A stretch of 64,000 nt of DNA from Gallionella sp. (GTDB taxonomy: Bacteria > Pseudomonadota > Gammaproteobacteria > Burkholderiales > Gallionellaceae). Shown in pieces: positions 34,189-42,388 of this stretch; positions within the stretch are counted from its first letter, which is position 1; the number at the start of each line of letters is the position of its first letter. The stretch is taken from contig JALNYK010000016.1 in NCBI GenBank assembly GCA_023229845.1, forward strand, positions 4,040-68,039, in the 5' to 3' direction. A program made the translations under genes and the position numbers. The notes below the pieces were generated by a model. It saw only the letters and a list, made by a program, of their open reading frames with translations, ran no database searches and was not told where the DNA came from.

Positions 34189-36447
34189 ATTAGGTGCGAT
34201 CACCTCGCGGTTGCCGTTGCTCTGCATCGCGGTGACGATGCCGGCGGCCTCCATCTGTTCGATCAGGCGCGCGGCGCGGTTGTAGCCTATGCGGAGCTGA
34301 CGCTGCACCGACGAGATCGATGCGCGGCGCGACTTCAGCACGATGTCCACCGCTTGGTCGTACAGCGGATCGGCCTCGGCATCCAGCGCGGGACCGCCTT
34401 CGCCATCCTCGCCGCCCGATTCCTCCAGCGAATTCAGCACGCCGTCGATGTACTGCGGCATACCCTGCGCCTTGAGATATTCGGTGACGCGATGTACCTC
34501 CTGATCCGACACGAACGCGCCGTGCACGCGCTGCGGATAGCCGGTGCCCGGCGGCAGGTAGAGCATGTCGCCCTGCCCCAGCAGCGCTTCCGCGCCCATT
34601 TGATCCAGAATCGTGCGCGAGTCGATCTTCGACGACACCTGGAACGCCACGCGCGTCGGCACGTTGGCCTTGATCAGGCCGGTGATCACGTCCACCGACG
34701 GACGCTGAGTCGCCAGCACCAGATGGATGCCGGAGGCGCGCGCCTTCTGCGCCAGACGCGCGATCAGCTCCTCGATCTTCTTGCCGACCACCATCATCAG
34801 GTCGGCCAACTCGTCGATGAACACCACAATCAGCGGCAGCTCTTCCAGTGGCTCCGGGCTTTCCGGCGTGATCGTGAACGGATTGGTCAGCGGCTTGCCG
34901 CTCTTCTCCGCTTCGCGCACCTTCTGGTTGTAACCGGCGATGTTGCGCACGCCCAGCGCGGACATCAGCTTGTAGCGTCTGTCCATTTCCTGCACGCACC
35001 AGTTCAGCCCCGACGCGGCCTGGCGCATGTCGGTGACCACCGGGCAGAGCAGGTGCGGGATGCCCTCGTAGACGGAAAGCTCCAGCATCTTCGGATCGAC
35101 CAGCAGCAGGCGCACCTGTTGCGGCGTGGCCTTATACAGCAGGCTCAGGATCATCGCGTTGATCGCGACCGATTTGCCCGAGCCGGTGGTGCCGGCGACC
35201 AGCACATGCGGCATCTTCGCGAGGTCGGCGACCACCGCCTTGCCGGCGATGTCCTTGCCCATCGCCATCGTCAGCGCGGAATGCATGTCGGCATAGACCT
35301 GCGAGCCGAGTATCTCGGACAGCTGCACCATCTGGCGCTTCGAATTCGGCAGTTCCAGCGCCATATAGGCCTTGCCGGGTATCGTCTCGACCACGCGTAT
35401 GCTGACCACCGACAATGCGCGCGCGAGATCCTTGATCAGGTTGACGATCTGGCTGCCCTTCACGCCGATGGCCGGCTCGATCTCGTAGCGCGTGATCACC
35501 GGGCCGGGATAGGCGCCGACGACCTTGACCTCGACACCGAATTCTTTGAGCTTGCGCTCGATCAGGCGCGAGGTGAATTCCAGCGTATCGACCGACACCG
35601 TCTCGACATGCTGCGTCGGCTGGTCCAGCAGATGCAGCGGCGGCAACGGCGAGTCCGGCATCTCGGAGAACAGCGGCGCTTGTTTCTCCTCGCTCACCCG
35701 CGTGGACTTCACCACTTCGGCCACCGGCATCTCGATATGGATGGGCTGATGCTCGACGACCCGCTTCTTCTCTTCTTCGACCACGGCGCTACGCACATGC
35801 ATCGCCTGCGCGCCGATGCGTTTGTCGCGGCGGGTCTGCCAGGTGCGCCATGCCCATTGCCAGCCGTTTTCCAGCGCTGCGCCCAAACTATCCATGAAGC
35901 GCAGCCAGGAAAGTCCGCTGAACACGCTGAGGCCGGTGGCGATCAGCGCCATCAACAACAACGTCGCGCCGGTGAACCCCAGCAGATGGCTCAGCGCTTC
36001 TCCGACCAGCGCCCCGAACATCCCTCCGGGCGCCAGCGGCAACGCGGCCTGCAGGGTATACAGGCGTATCGCTTCCAGCGCGCTGCTGGCCAGCAGCAGC
36101 ACCATGAAACCGATCATGGAAACCTGGAAGGTGCGCTTGCAGAAAACGCTGTCAGCGCGCAATTCGCGATAGCCCGCCCAGACGCGCTGCAGCATGAATA
36201 CCACCCACCACCATGCGGAAACGCCGAACAGGAAAAACAACATGTCGGAAAGATAAGCGCCCAGCACGCCGCCGGGGTTGGAAGTCAGCGCGCCGCTGGC
36301 GCTGTGCGACCAGGCCGGGTCGGCCGGATCGTAGCCATAAAACGCCACAGTAAAATAGGCAGCAAGCGCGGCCAGCAGCAGCCAGCGCGATTCGCGCAAC
36401 AGCATAAGCAGCTTGTTGCCCGGCGATTCGCCGCGCACATCAACCAT
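34177..36447 (-). CDS. ftsK: DNA translocase FtsK
   Basis: FtsK anchors at the division septum and pumps DNA to resolve chromosome dimers. The 756-residue protein is of the short type, with four membrane helices at about 20-185, a short charged linker (about 205-285), then the motor. Walker A is AGTTGSGKS (near residue 418), Walker B is LIVVFIDELADLMM, and the C-terminal winged-helix gamma domain includes ASISSVQRQLRIGYNRAARLIEQMEAAGIV. The last residues NREG and the stop are encoded by a repeat. I chose ATG 36447; a GTG at 36456 is possible. The start overlaps the stop of the response regulator gene, which suggests joint transcription. Confidence 0.96.
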   Translation of the reverse strand: MVDVRGESPGNKLLMLLRESRWLLLAALAAYFTVAFYGYDPADPAWSHSASGALTSNPGGVLGAYLSDMLFFLFGVSAWWWVVFMLQRVWAGYRELRADSVFCKRTFQVSMIGFMVLLLASSALEAIRLYTLQAALPLAPGGMFGALVGEALSHLLGFTGATLLLMALIATGLSVFSGLSWLRFMDSLGAALENGWQWAWRTWQTRRDKRIGAQAMHVRSAVVEEEKKRVVEHQPIHIEMPVAEVVKSTRVSEEKQAPLFSEMPDSPLPPLHLLDQPTQHVETVSVDTLEFTSRLIERKLKEFGVEVKVVGAYPGPVITRYEIEPAIGVKGSQIVNLIKDLARALSVVSIRVVETIPGKAYMALELPNSKRQMVQLSEILGSQVYADMHSALTMAMGKDIAGKAVVADLAKMPHVLVAGTTGSGKSVAINAMILSLLYKATPQQVRLLLVDPKMLELSVYEGIPHLLCPVVTDMRQAASGLNWCVQEMDRRYKLMSALGVRNIAGYNQKVREAEKSGKPLTNPFTITPESPEPLEELPLIVVFIDELADLMMVVGKKIEELIARLAQKARASGIHLVLATQRPSVDVITGLIKANVPTRVAFQVSSKIDSRTILDQMGAEALLGQGDMLYLPPGTGYPQRVHGAFVSDQEVHRVTEYLKAQGMPQYIDGVLNSLEESGGEDGEGGPALDAEADPLYDQAVDIVLKSRRASISSVQRQLRIGYNRAARLIEQMEAAGIVTAMQSNGNREVIAPNREG

Positions 36448-37105
36448 TGGCGGCACCGATCAACCCCATTTGCTCGGCCAGGCGCACCGCTTCCATGCGG
36501 TTATTCACGCGCAACGTCTGGTAGGTCGACGCGACATGGATCTTGACCGTGCCTTCGGCGAGATTCAGCCGCTCGGCGATCTCCTTGTTGGACAGGCCGT
36601 CGGCGATGCAATGCAACACCTCCATCTGGCGCGCGGTCAGGCCGAACTCGTTGGTGCGCGTGCTGCGCCGGTCGACCCGCTCCACTTCCTGCCGGGACAT
36701 ATCATCGCTGGGGCGCAGCAATTGTGGCGGCACATACACGCCGCCGGACAACACCAGATTCAGTGCGCTGAGCATCAGCGGGGCATTGGAATTTTTGCAC
36801 ACAAAACCGAGCGCCCCGGACGCCATTACCTTCTCCATGATCGAACGGCTCTCTTCACCCGACACCACCATCAACGGGATATGCGGATAACGCTGGTTGA
36901 AATAGCGTATGGACATGGGCCCGTCGCTGCCGGGCATATTCAGATCCATCAGCGCCAGATCCAGATCCGGATTATCTTCGGCCAGCCTCAACGCCTCGTT
37001 GAAGCTGCCCGCTTCCAGTATTTCGGTCACGTCGGGCAATTGCTGCAAAACCAGACGCATCCCTTCGCGAAACAGCACGTGATCGTCCACCAGCATTAAT
37101 CTCAT
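36440..37105 (-). CDS. LuxR-type response regulator
   Basis: The 221-residue protein has a receiver domain with acidic pair Asp7-Asp8 (LMLVDDH), phospho-acceptor Asp54 (LMDLNMPG) and Lys104 (GFVCKNS). A LuxR-type helix-turn-helix at about 155-215 contains LTARQMEVLHCIADGLSNKEIAERLNLAEGTVKIHV. It starts 18 bases after the stop of the adjacent histidine kinase and is probably its partner, although the kinase has a HisKA domain of a type that often pairs with other regulators. It overlaps ftsK by a few bases. Targets are unknown. Confidence 0.92.
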   Translation of the reverse strand: MRLMLVDDHVLFREGMRLVLQQLPDVTEILEAGSFNEALRLAEDNPDLDLALMDLNMPGSDGPMSIRYFNQRYPHIPLMVVSGEESRSIMEKVMASGALGFVCKNSNAPLMLSALNLVLSGGVYVPPQLLRPSDDMSRQEVERVDRRSTRTNEFGLTARQMEVLHCIADGLSNKEIAERLNLAEGTVKIHVASTYQTLRVNNRMEAVRLAEQMGLIGAANG

Positions 37106-37123
37106 AACATCTCCCTGTCCAGC

Positions 37124-38527
37124 CTATGTCGCCGGATCGTTCGCCATCATAACATCCGGTCCGCGCGCCGGAATCACGAAACTGAAACAGGAGCCCTCGC
37201 CCTGTGTGGAATGCACCTGCATCCGGCAACCCAGCAATCGCGCCAGCCGTTCGACGATAGCCAGGCCGAGGCCCAGCCCCTTGCTGCGGTCGCGCTGCCT
37301 GTTGCTCACCTGATAGTACTCCTCGAAGATATGCGGCAGATGTTCGGGCGAAATGCCGATGCCGGTATCGCACACCTCGATTCGCGCCCCTTCATCCACC
37401 AGCCTGCAAGTCACGGTCACGCCGCCCCGCTCGGTATAGCGGATGGCGTTAGCAAGCAGGTTGCGCAGGATGCGCTCCAGCAGCAACGGGTCGCTGCAGA
37501 CCGTATCGGAACAGGGAGCCATCTCCAGCCGCAACCCTTTGTCGCGCGCCAGCATCTCGAACTCGCCGCGCAACTTGTCGAACATCGGGCCGAGTGCAAA
37601 CGGCTCGGAAGTCGCCTGCACCACCCCGGCATCCAGTCTGGAAATATCCAGCAGCGTATCGAACATCGAACACATCACCTCGACGGAACGCTCCAATTGC
37701 ATCACCGTCGCCTTTGTCTGCTCGCTCAGCGTGCCGCTCTTCAACACTTCCACATACATCGCCAACGCATGCATGGGCTGGCGCAGGTCGTGGTTGGCGG
37801 CGGCGAAAAACTGCGACTTCATCCGACTGGCCAGTTCGGCATCCTGTTGCGCCCGTTCGGCGCGCTCTTTCTGCTGCACCAGTTGCCCGACCAGCCTGGC
37901 GTTCTCCCATTCGCCGCGCAGCGATTGCTCGAAAGTCCGGCTTAACCCCCGTCCTGCATTCAGCACAAACCCCAGATAGATCGCCAGCATCGTTGCCAAA
38001 ATGACATGCACCCGATCGCCGATCGCCAAGCTGAGCAACAGGATAGGCAGGATCAGCAATCCCACAAAGATATACAGCGAGGGCGGAAACACCGGATTGA
38101 GCGTCACCGCGCCGGCAGCCACCCCCAGGATCACGCTGATCAGCAGGACCTGGTAGGCCAGGTCGCCCGGCACGAACATCAACACGCCTGCCGATCCCCA
38201 GATCGTGCCGACCATAGTGACCAGCAAGATGAGGCGCGCACGCCAGACCCTGCATTCGTCCAGGCTCTGCAACCGGTCACGATAACGCCACCAATGATAG
38301 CCCTCGACCAGATGCATCGCGCCCAGCGCAGCCAACCAGCCCAGCAACACCTGGTGCGCCACCACATCCCACATCATCGCGCACAGCAGCACGCTCACCA
38401 GCAACTGGCTGGCTATCATCAGCGGATAATGCTCCAGCCGCGCGCGCAATTGCCCGACGCGGATCGGCAGGTTCTCCGCATCGATATCGCTGCCGGTCCA
38501 GGCATAGAATCTGTCGGCTATCGTCAT
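37124..38527 (-). CDS. Membrane sensor histidine kinase
   Basis: The 467-residue kinase has about five membrane helices between residues 35 and 195, with little periplasmic loop, so it may sense within the membrane. A coiled coil leads to the HisKA domain, FFAAANHDLRQPMHAL, with His246. The ATPase domain has LLANAIRYTERGG (N box), DTGIGI (G1) and GLGLGLAIVERLARLLG (G2). I chose ATG 38527 because AGGGGC lies upstream and the codon overlaps the stop of the SCO gene (ATGA). It seems co-transcribed with the SCO gene and the response regulator, which may link the pair to copper or respiration; that is an inference. Confidence 0.92.
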   Translation of the reverse strand: MTIADRFYAWTGSDIDAENLPIRVGQLRARLEHYPLMIASQLLVSVLLCAMMWDVVAHQVLLGWLAALGAMHLVEGYHWWRYRDRLQSLDECRVWRARLILLVTMVGTIWGSAGVLMFVPGDLAYQVLLISVILGVAAGAVTLNPVFPPSLYIFVGLLILPILLLSLAIGDRVHVILATMLAIYLGFVLNAGRGLSRTFEQSLRGEWENARLVGQLVQQKERAERAQQDAELASRMKSQFFAAANHDLRQPMHALAMYVEVLKSGTLSEQTKATVMQLERSVEVMCSMFDTLLDISRLDAGVVQATSEPFALGPMFDKLRGEFEMLARDKGLRLEMAPCSDTVCSDPLLLERILRNLLANAIRYTERGGVTVTCRLVDEGARIEVCDTGIGISPEHLPHIFEEYYQVSNRQRDRSKGLGLGLAIVERLARLLGCRMQVHSTQGEGSCFSFVIPARGPDVMMANDPAT

Positions 38528-39120
38528 CGCTTGCCCCTGTCCAGCGCCAGCAGCAAGCGGATGTCGTCCGCCAGCCATTCGGCGCGCTGCCCATAGGGTG
38601 CGAGCAAACGCGTCCCGCCATCGGGGCCGATCAGAAAAGTTCCGGCGCTGTGATCCATGTTGTAGCCGGAAGTGGTCGGCTGTTTCTGGTAAACCACGCC
38701 GAAAGCTTCGGCGACCTGCGCGGTCGCCTGTGCGTCGCCGTACAGCGCGAGGAACGAAGGATCGAAGGCCGGCACGTATTGCGCCAGCATCTCGGGCTTG
38801 TCTCGCTCCGGATCGACCGTAACGAACAACACCTGCACCCGCTCCGCATCCTTGCCCAGCAGGCGCATCGTCTGCGCCAGATCGGCCAGCGTGGTCGGGC
38901 ACACGTCAGGGCAATGGGTATAGCCGAAGAACAGCACCACCGCCTTGCCGCGAAAATCCGCCAGCGTGCGCGGCTTGCCGCCGTGATCGGTCAACCGGAA
39001 ATCGGCCTGTGCCAGTTTCGTGCCAGCCTCGCTGGCATGGAACGGCGACGGCAGCCTGGGCTCGCCGCAGCCGGCCAGCAAGGCAATCGACAACAAGAGC
39101 CACAGGTTACGCAGCGACAT
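38524..39120 (-). CDS. SCO1/SenC family copper chaperone lipoprotein
   Basis: SCO proteins deliver copper to the CuA site of cytochrome oxidases or act as thiol reductants. The 198-residue protein starts MSLRNLWLLLSIALLAGCGE, a lipoprotein signal with Cys at residue 18. The thioredoxin-like domain has the copper site CPDVCP in FFGYTHCPDVCPTTLADL and the conserved His in NMDHSAGTFLIGPDG. The start ATG 39120 has GGGAG upstream and lies inside the 3' end of the SafE-like gene. cbb3 oxidases lack CuA, so this protein may serve another oxidase elsewhere or cbb3 assembly in a less direct way. Confidence 0.93.
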   Translation of the reverse strand: MSLRNLWLLLSIALLAGCGEPRLPSPFHASEAGTKLAQADFRLTDHGGKPRTLADFRGKAVVLFFGYTHCPDVCPTTLADLAQTMRLLGKDAERVQVLFVTVDPERDKPEMLAQYVPAFDPSFLALYGDAQATAQVAEAFGVVYQKQPTTSGYNMDHSAGTFLIGPDGGTRLLAPYGQRAEWLADDIRLLLALDRGKR

Positions 39121-39895
39121 GACAACTCCCGTTCCATCCATAAAAATAAAAAGTGTAGCCGACCTTGATCAGCCCATACACGCCGAATCCCGCCACCATC
39201 AGCCCCGCCGCCAGGCGCACGCGCGGCGACTGCACCCAGCCCCTGACGCGTTCCCAGAACAGGCCTATCGCCAGCAGGTTAGGCAACGTGCCCAGGCCGA
39301 ACGCCAGCATGATGGCCGCGCCGTTCTGCGCGCTGCCGCTGGCCAGTGCGGTCAGCAGCACGCTGTATACCAGACCGCAAGGCATCCAGCCCCACAGCAT
39401 GCCGAGCAGCAAAGCGCGCTGCGGCGTGCTGACCGGAAGCAGGCGTTTGGTCAGCGGCTGTATGCGCCGCCACAGCCCGCCGCCCAGACGCTCGATACGC
39501 CGCACCAGTTTGCCACCGCCGGCCAGATACAGCCCCAGCGCGACCAGCATCAGGCTGGACAGCGCAAACAGCAGATGTTGCACCGGTACCTCGTCGCGAA
39601 ACAGCAGCCCTGCCTGCCCGATGCTGCCTACCAGCGCGCCGGCGGCGGTATAGCTAGTCAGCCGCCCGCCATTGTAGGCCAGATGAAACGGCCAGCGAGG
39701 ACCATCGGGAATCATGATCCGCGCGCCCGCAGGCGTGCGACGTTCGGCCCCTCTCCCGCTCGCGGGAGAGGGTTCGGGTGAGGGCTTGGGCAATTGCGCC
39801 GTTAGAATGCCGACGATGCTGCCGCACATGCCGAGGCAATGCACGCCGCCCAGCAGGCCGACGAAGAACACCGCGACGATGCCGAACTCGGTCAT
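39107..39895 (-). CDS. Sulfite exporter TauE/SafE-type membrane protein, with in-frame palindrome
   Basis: The 262-residue protein has about six membrane helices and starts MTEFGIVAVFFVGLLGGVHCLGMCGSIVG, the hallmark of the urease-accessory-like/SafE group often found near cytochrome oxidase assembly genes. A second conserved block is MLWGWMPCGLVYSVLLTAL, with paired methionine and cysteine that may bind copper. After GILTAQLPK come about 27 residues rich in proline, serine and arginine, encoded by a CTCTCCCGC palindrome; family members continue directly to PFHLAYNGGRLTSY. I chose ATG 39895, which overlaps the bioD stop (ATGA). The name SafE does not prove sulfite export. Confidence 0.88.
   Translation of the reverse strand: MTEFGIVAVFFVGLLGGVHCLGMCGSIVGILTAQLPKPSPEPSPASGRGAERRTPAGARIMIPDGPRWPFHLAYNGGRLTSYTAAGALVGSIGQAGLLFRDEVPVQHLLFALSSLMLVALGLYLAGGGKLVRRIERLGGGLWRRIQPLTKRLLPVSTPQRALLLGMLWGWMPCGLVYSVLLTALASGSAQNGAAIMLAFGLGTLPNLLAIGLFWERVRGWVQSPRVRLAAGLMVAGFGVYGLIKVGYTFYFYGWNGSCHVAA
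39748..39784. repeat. CTCTCCCGC palindrome in frame within the SafE-like gene
   Basis: CCCTCTCCCGC and GCGGGAGAGGG form a near-perfect hairpin, followed by TTCGGGTGAGGG. This is a widespread dispersed repeat type. It encodes PSPEPSPASGRG in the SafE-like protein, in the loop between the first two membrane helices. A worn relative lies upstream of ubiX near 3555-3585. Confidence 0.82.
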
Positions 39896-40560
39896 GCGCC
39901 CGGTTCCAGCAAGTCGGTATCCAGCAGCGCGGCGACTGCGAGCGCATCCGGCTGCGCCTGATGCGGAACGATGCCCAACAATGGCGCGGCAATGCGCTGT
40001 TCCAGCGCGGCGACGTTCTCGTCCAGCATCGCCATCTCGGGATCGACCACATTCGCCACCCAGCCCGCCAGCGTCAGGCCGCGCACGGCAATCGCCTCGG
40101 CGGTCAGCAGCGCATGGTTCAGGCAGCCCAGCCGCATCCCGACCACCAGCACGACCGGGATATTCATCTGCTGCACCATGTCCGCGCTGTCCTGCTCGTC
40201 GTTCAGCGGCACGCGGAAACCGCCCGCGCCTTCGACGATTACCACGTCGGCCTGCGCGTTCAGCTCGGAATAGGCTTCGAGTATGCGGTCGAGGCTGATG
40301 CGGATACCGGCGAAGCGCGCCGCCAGATGCGGTGCGACCGGGCGCACGAAACTGTAGGGGTTGATCTGACCGAGGCCGGCCAGCATATTGCTGGCCGCGC
40401 GCAACTGGCGCACGTCTTCGTGCATGTCGTCGTCGCAACCCGCAGCGACCGGCTTCATGCCGACCACGCTGCGACCGCGCGCCGCGAAGGCATGCAGCAG
40501 CGCGCAGCTGACCAGCGTCTTGCCGACGCCGGTATCGGTTCCGGTAACGAAATAGCTCAT
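39892..40560 (-). CDS. bioD: Dethiobiotin synthetase
   Basis: BioD closes the ureido ring of dethiobiotin using ATP and CO2. The 222-residue protein starts MSYFVTGTDTGVGKT, with the P-loop at residues 6-15. It has GMKPVAAGC with the conserved Lys, and VVIVEGAGGFRVPLND. I chose ATG 40560; the longer open frame upstream lies inside bioC in another frame. The start overlaps the bioC stop by 4 bases. It is the last gene of the bioB-F-H-C-D block. Confidence 0.95.
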   Translation of the reverse strand: MSYFVTGTDTGVGKTLVSCALLHAFAARGRSVVGMKPVAAGCDDDMHEDVRQLRAASNMLAGLGQINPYSFVRPVAPHLAARFAGIRISLDRILEAYSELNAQADVVIVEGAGGFRVPLNDEQDSADMVQQMNIPVVLVVGMRLGCLNHALLTAEAIAVRGLTLAGWVANVVDPEMAMLDENVAALEQRIAAPLLGIVPHQAQPDALAVAALLDTDLLEPGA

Positions 40561-41429
40561 TTCAGGTTGAATGGAGTCTGGATGATGGATACGCCGTCGC
40601 GCGTGGTGCGCGGCTGCGGCTTCCATGCGTGACCGTACACCACTTCGTAGGTCGCGGGCAACTTGCCGTTGCTGCGCAGCCGCTCGTAGTTCTCGACCAA
40701 GCGCGCCCAAGCCTGTTTGCCCATCAATCCCTGCCCACGCCCGGCGGTTGCATTGTGCGCGCCGATGGCCTTGAGATCTTGCAGCACGCCGCGCACATCG
40801 TCGTAGGTCAACGTCAGATATTCCATCTCCATCACCGGATCGGCGAAACCGCCATGCATCAGCATGTCGCCGACGTCGTGCATGTCGGTGAAGCGATTCA
40901 GGTGGTTATGGCCGTCCACGCCGTCGAACGCCCGCCGCAGCTCCTTCAGCGTATCCGGGCCGAAGGTGGAAAACATTAGCAAACCTTCCGTCTTCAGCAC
41001 GCGATGCAGCTCGACGAATGTCGCCGGCAGGTCGTTGCACCACTGCAGCGCGAGATTGGACCACACCATGTCGACGCTGGCGGATGCGATCGGCAATGCC
41101 TCGACATCGCCGCACACATAGCCCTGCTTCGCGCCGCCGAACAGCTTGCGCCACCAGCCCGAATGCCCGCGCGCGTTCTGCAGCATGCCGAGCGCGATAT
41201 CGAGCGCGGCCAGTTGCGCCGCAGGATAGCGCTCGCCCAGCTGGCGCGTGCCCCAGCCGGTGCCGCTGCCGACGTCGAGAATGCGCGCCGGCTGCAGCTT
41301 GATGCAGTCTAGCCGCTCCAACATGCGCGAGCACACCTCGCGCTGCATCACCGCCTCGGCATCGTAGTCCGCCGCCGCACGGCTGAAAGCGCGGCGCATC
41401 TGCCGCTTGTCGATCTCGAATTCGTTCAT
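40557..41429 (-). CDS. bioC: Malonyl-ACP O-methyltransferase
   Basis: BioC methylates malonyl-ACP so that fatty acid enzymes can build pimeloyl-ACP methyl ester. The 290-residue protein has the opening MNEFEIDKRQMRRAFSRAAADYD, SAM motif I ILDVGSGTGWGT near residue 51, and WSNLALQWCNDL and FSTFGPDTLKELRRAF, all typical of BioC. I chose ATG 41429, which overlaps the bioH stop. It is flanked by bioH and bioD, in one transcript. Confidence 0.95.
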   Translation of the reverse strand: MNEFEIDKRQMRRAFSRAAADYDAEAVMQREVCSRMLERLDCIKLQPARILDVGSGTGWGTRQLGERYPAAQLAALDIALGMLQNARGHSGWWRKLFGGAKQGYVCGDVEALPIASASVDMVWSNLALQWCNDLPATFVELHRVLKTEGLLMFSTFGPDTLKELRRAFDGVDGHNHLNRFTDMHDVGDMLMHGGFADPVMEMEYLTLTYDDVRGVLQDLKAIGAHNATAGRGQGLMGKQAWARLVENYERLRSNGKLPATYEVVYGHAWKPQPRTTRDGVSIIQTPFNLK

Positions 41430-42235
41430 GTTCGTTCTTCCAGGAAATCCTTGATGCATGCAACGAAGCGATCCGGATGGGAAAGAAACGGCGCATGCGC
41501 GGCACCCTCCACCAGCACCAGCTGCGCCTGCGGCATCCGCTCGGCGAGATGGCGCGACGCATCCGGAGGAGTCAGCGTATCGCGCTCGCCGGCGATCACC
41601 AGCGCGGGCTGCGCGATTTGCGGCAGCGCCTCGCGCAGATCGCAGTCGCGCAGGATGTTCAAACCCGACTGCAACGCGGCCAACTCCGGCTCGCCGCGGC
41701 TGAAAAGCGCATTGCGCAGTTCAACCAGCAACTCGCGTTCGTTCTCGCTGCCGCGCACCTGTAGCGCGAGGAAACGGCGCAACGTCAGCGCATAGTTCTG
41801 CTCCAGCGCGGCAGCGAACTCCGCCAGCGTGTCCGCCGCCATCGCACAATCCCAGCCGGGTTGTCGCACGAAGCAAGGCGTGCTCGTTACCAGCACCAGA
41901 CGCCGCACTTGCTGCGGATGGCGCTGAGCCCAGCGCAACGCGATCTGCCCGCCAAGAGACCAGCCGCAGAGATTCAGCGGCTCGCCGAACCGAGCACTCA
42001 ATTCATCGACGATGGAATCCAATGGTAGGTCGGGATTTATCCCGACATCACCGCTGTGTCGGGATAAATCCCGACCTACGCTAAAACCATGTCCCGGCAG
42101 GTCCACCGCGATCACGCGAAAGTCCCGCGCCAGCCGCTCGGCCGCGCTCCCCCACATGCCGCCGTGCATTCCCCAGCCGTGGATCAGCAGCAGCGGTTCG
42201 CCGCTGCCGGATTCTTCAACGTGCAAGGCTACCAT
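41426..42235 (-). CDS. bioH: Pimeloyl-ACP methyl ester carboxylesterase, with in-frame palindrome
   Basis: BioH removes the methyl group to give pimeloyl-ACP. The 269-residue alpha/beta hydrolase has LLLIHGWGMHGGMW (oxyanion region), nucleophile elbow CGWSLGGQIAL, the acid in ERDTLTPP, and His in EGAAHAPFL. Between DLPGHGFS and LDSIVDELSARF lie about 19 residues encoded by a perfect palindrome (42025-42079). That is a surface position near the start of the hydrolase core. Catalytic residues are all kept. The gene is 153 bp after bioF; that gap holds a GGCTGC / GCAGCC hairpin and no gene. Confidence 0.93.
   Translation of the reverse strand: MVALHVEESGSGEPLLLIHGWGMHGGMWGSAAERLARDFRVIAVDLPGHGFSVGRDLSRHSGDVGINPDLPLDSIVDELSARFGEPLNLCGWSLGGQIALRWAQRHPQQVRRLVLVTSTPCFVRQPGWDCAMAADTLAEFAAALEQNYALTLRRFLALQVRGSENERELLVELRNALFSRGEPELAALQSGLNILRDCDLREALPQIAQPALVIAGERDTLTPPDASRHLAERMPQAQLVLVEGAAHAPFLSHPDRFVACIKDFLEERT
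42025..42079. repeat. Perfect GTAG-ended palindrome in frame within bioH
   Basis: GTAGGTCGGGATTTATCCC...  (22 bp, 42025-42046) is matched perfectly by its inverse at 42058-42079. The 11-bp centre differs. The element lies wholly inside bioH, has no in-frame stop, and is a member of the same family as those at 9397, 14799, 27567, 43558 and 60153. Confidence 0.93.
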
Positions 42236-42388
42236 TGCTCACCTGCATTTTCGTCCGCCTTGCACGTTTCCCTCCCCCCAACCCTCAGGATAGAACAACT
42301 AGCCATTCGACTAGGCTGCAAAAAACCGCAGCCAAGTCGCTGGTTATCCCGCAAGCGGTAGAGGGGGCAAACGAATCGCTGCGCGAAT

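Noticed and set aside
34141..36546. Plus-strand open frame of 801 codons opposite ftsK
   Set aside because: Antisense shadow of FtsK, without recognisable motifs or ribosome site.
42236..42388. Possible terminator GGCTGC-GCAGCC between bioF and bioH
   Set aside because: The stem is short and no T run follows on the minus strand, and bioH, bioC and bioD downstream are expected to be in the same transcript.
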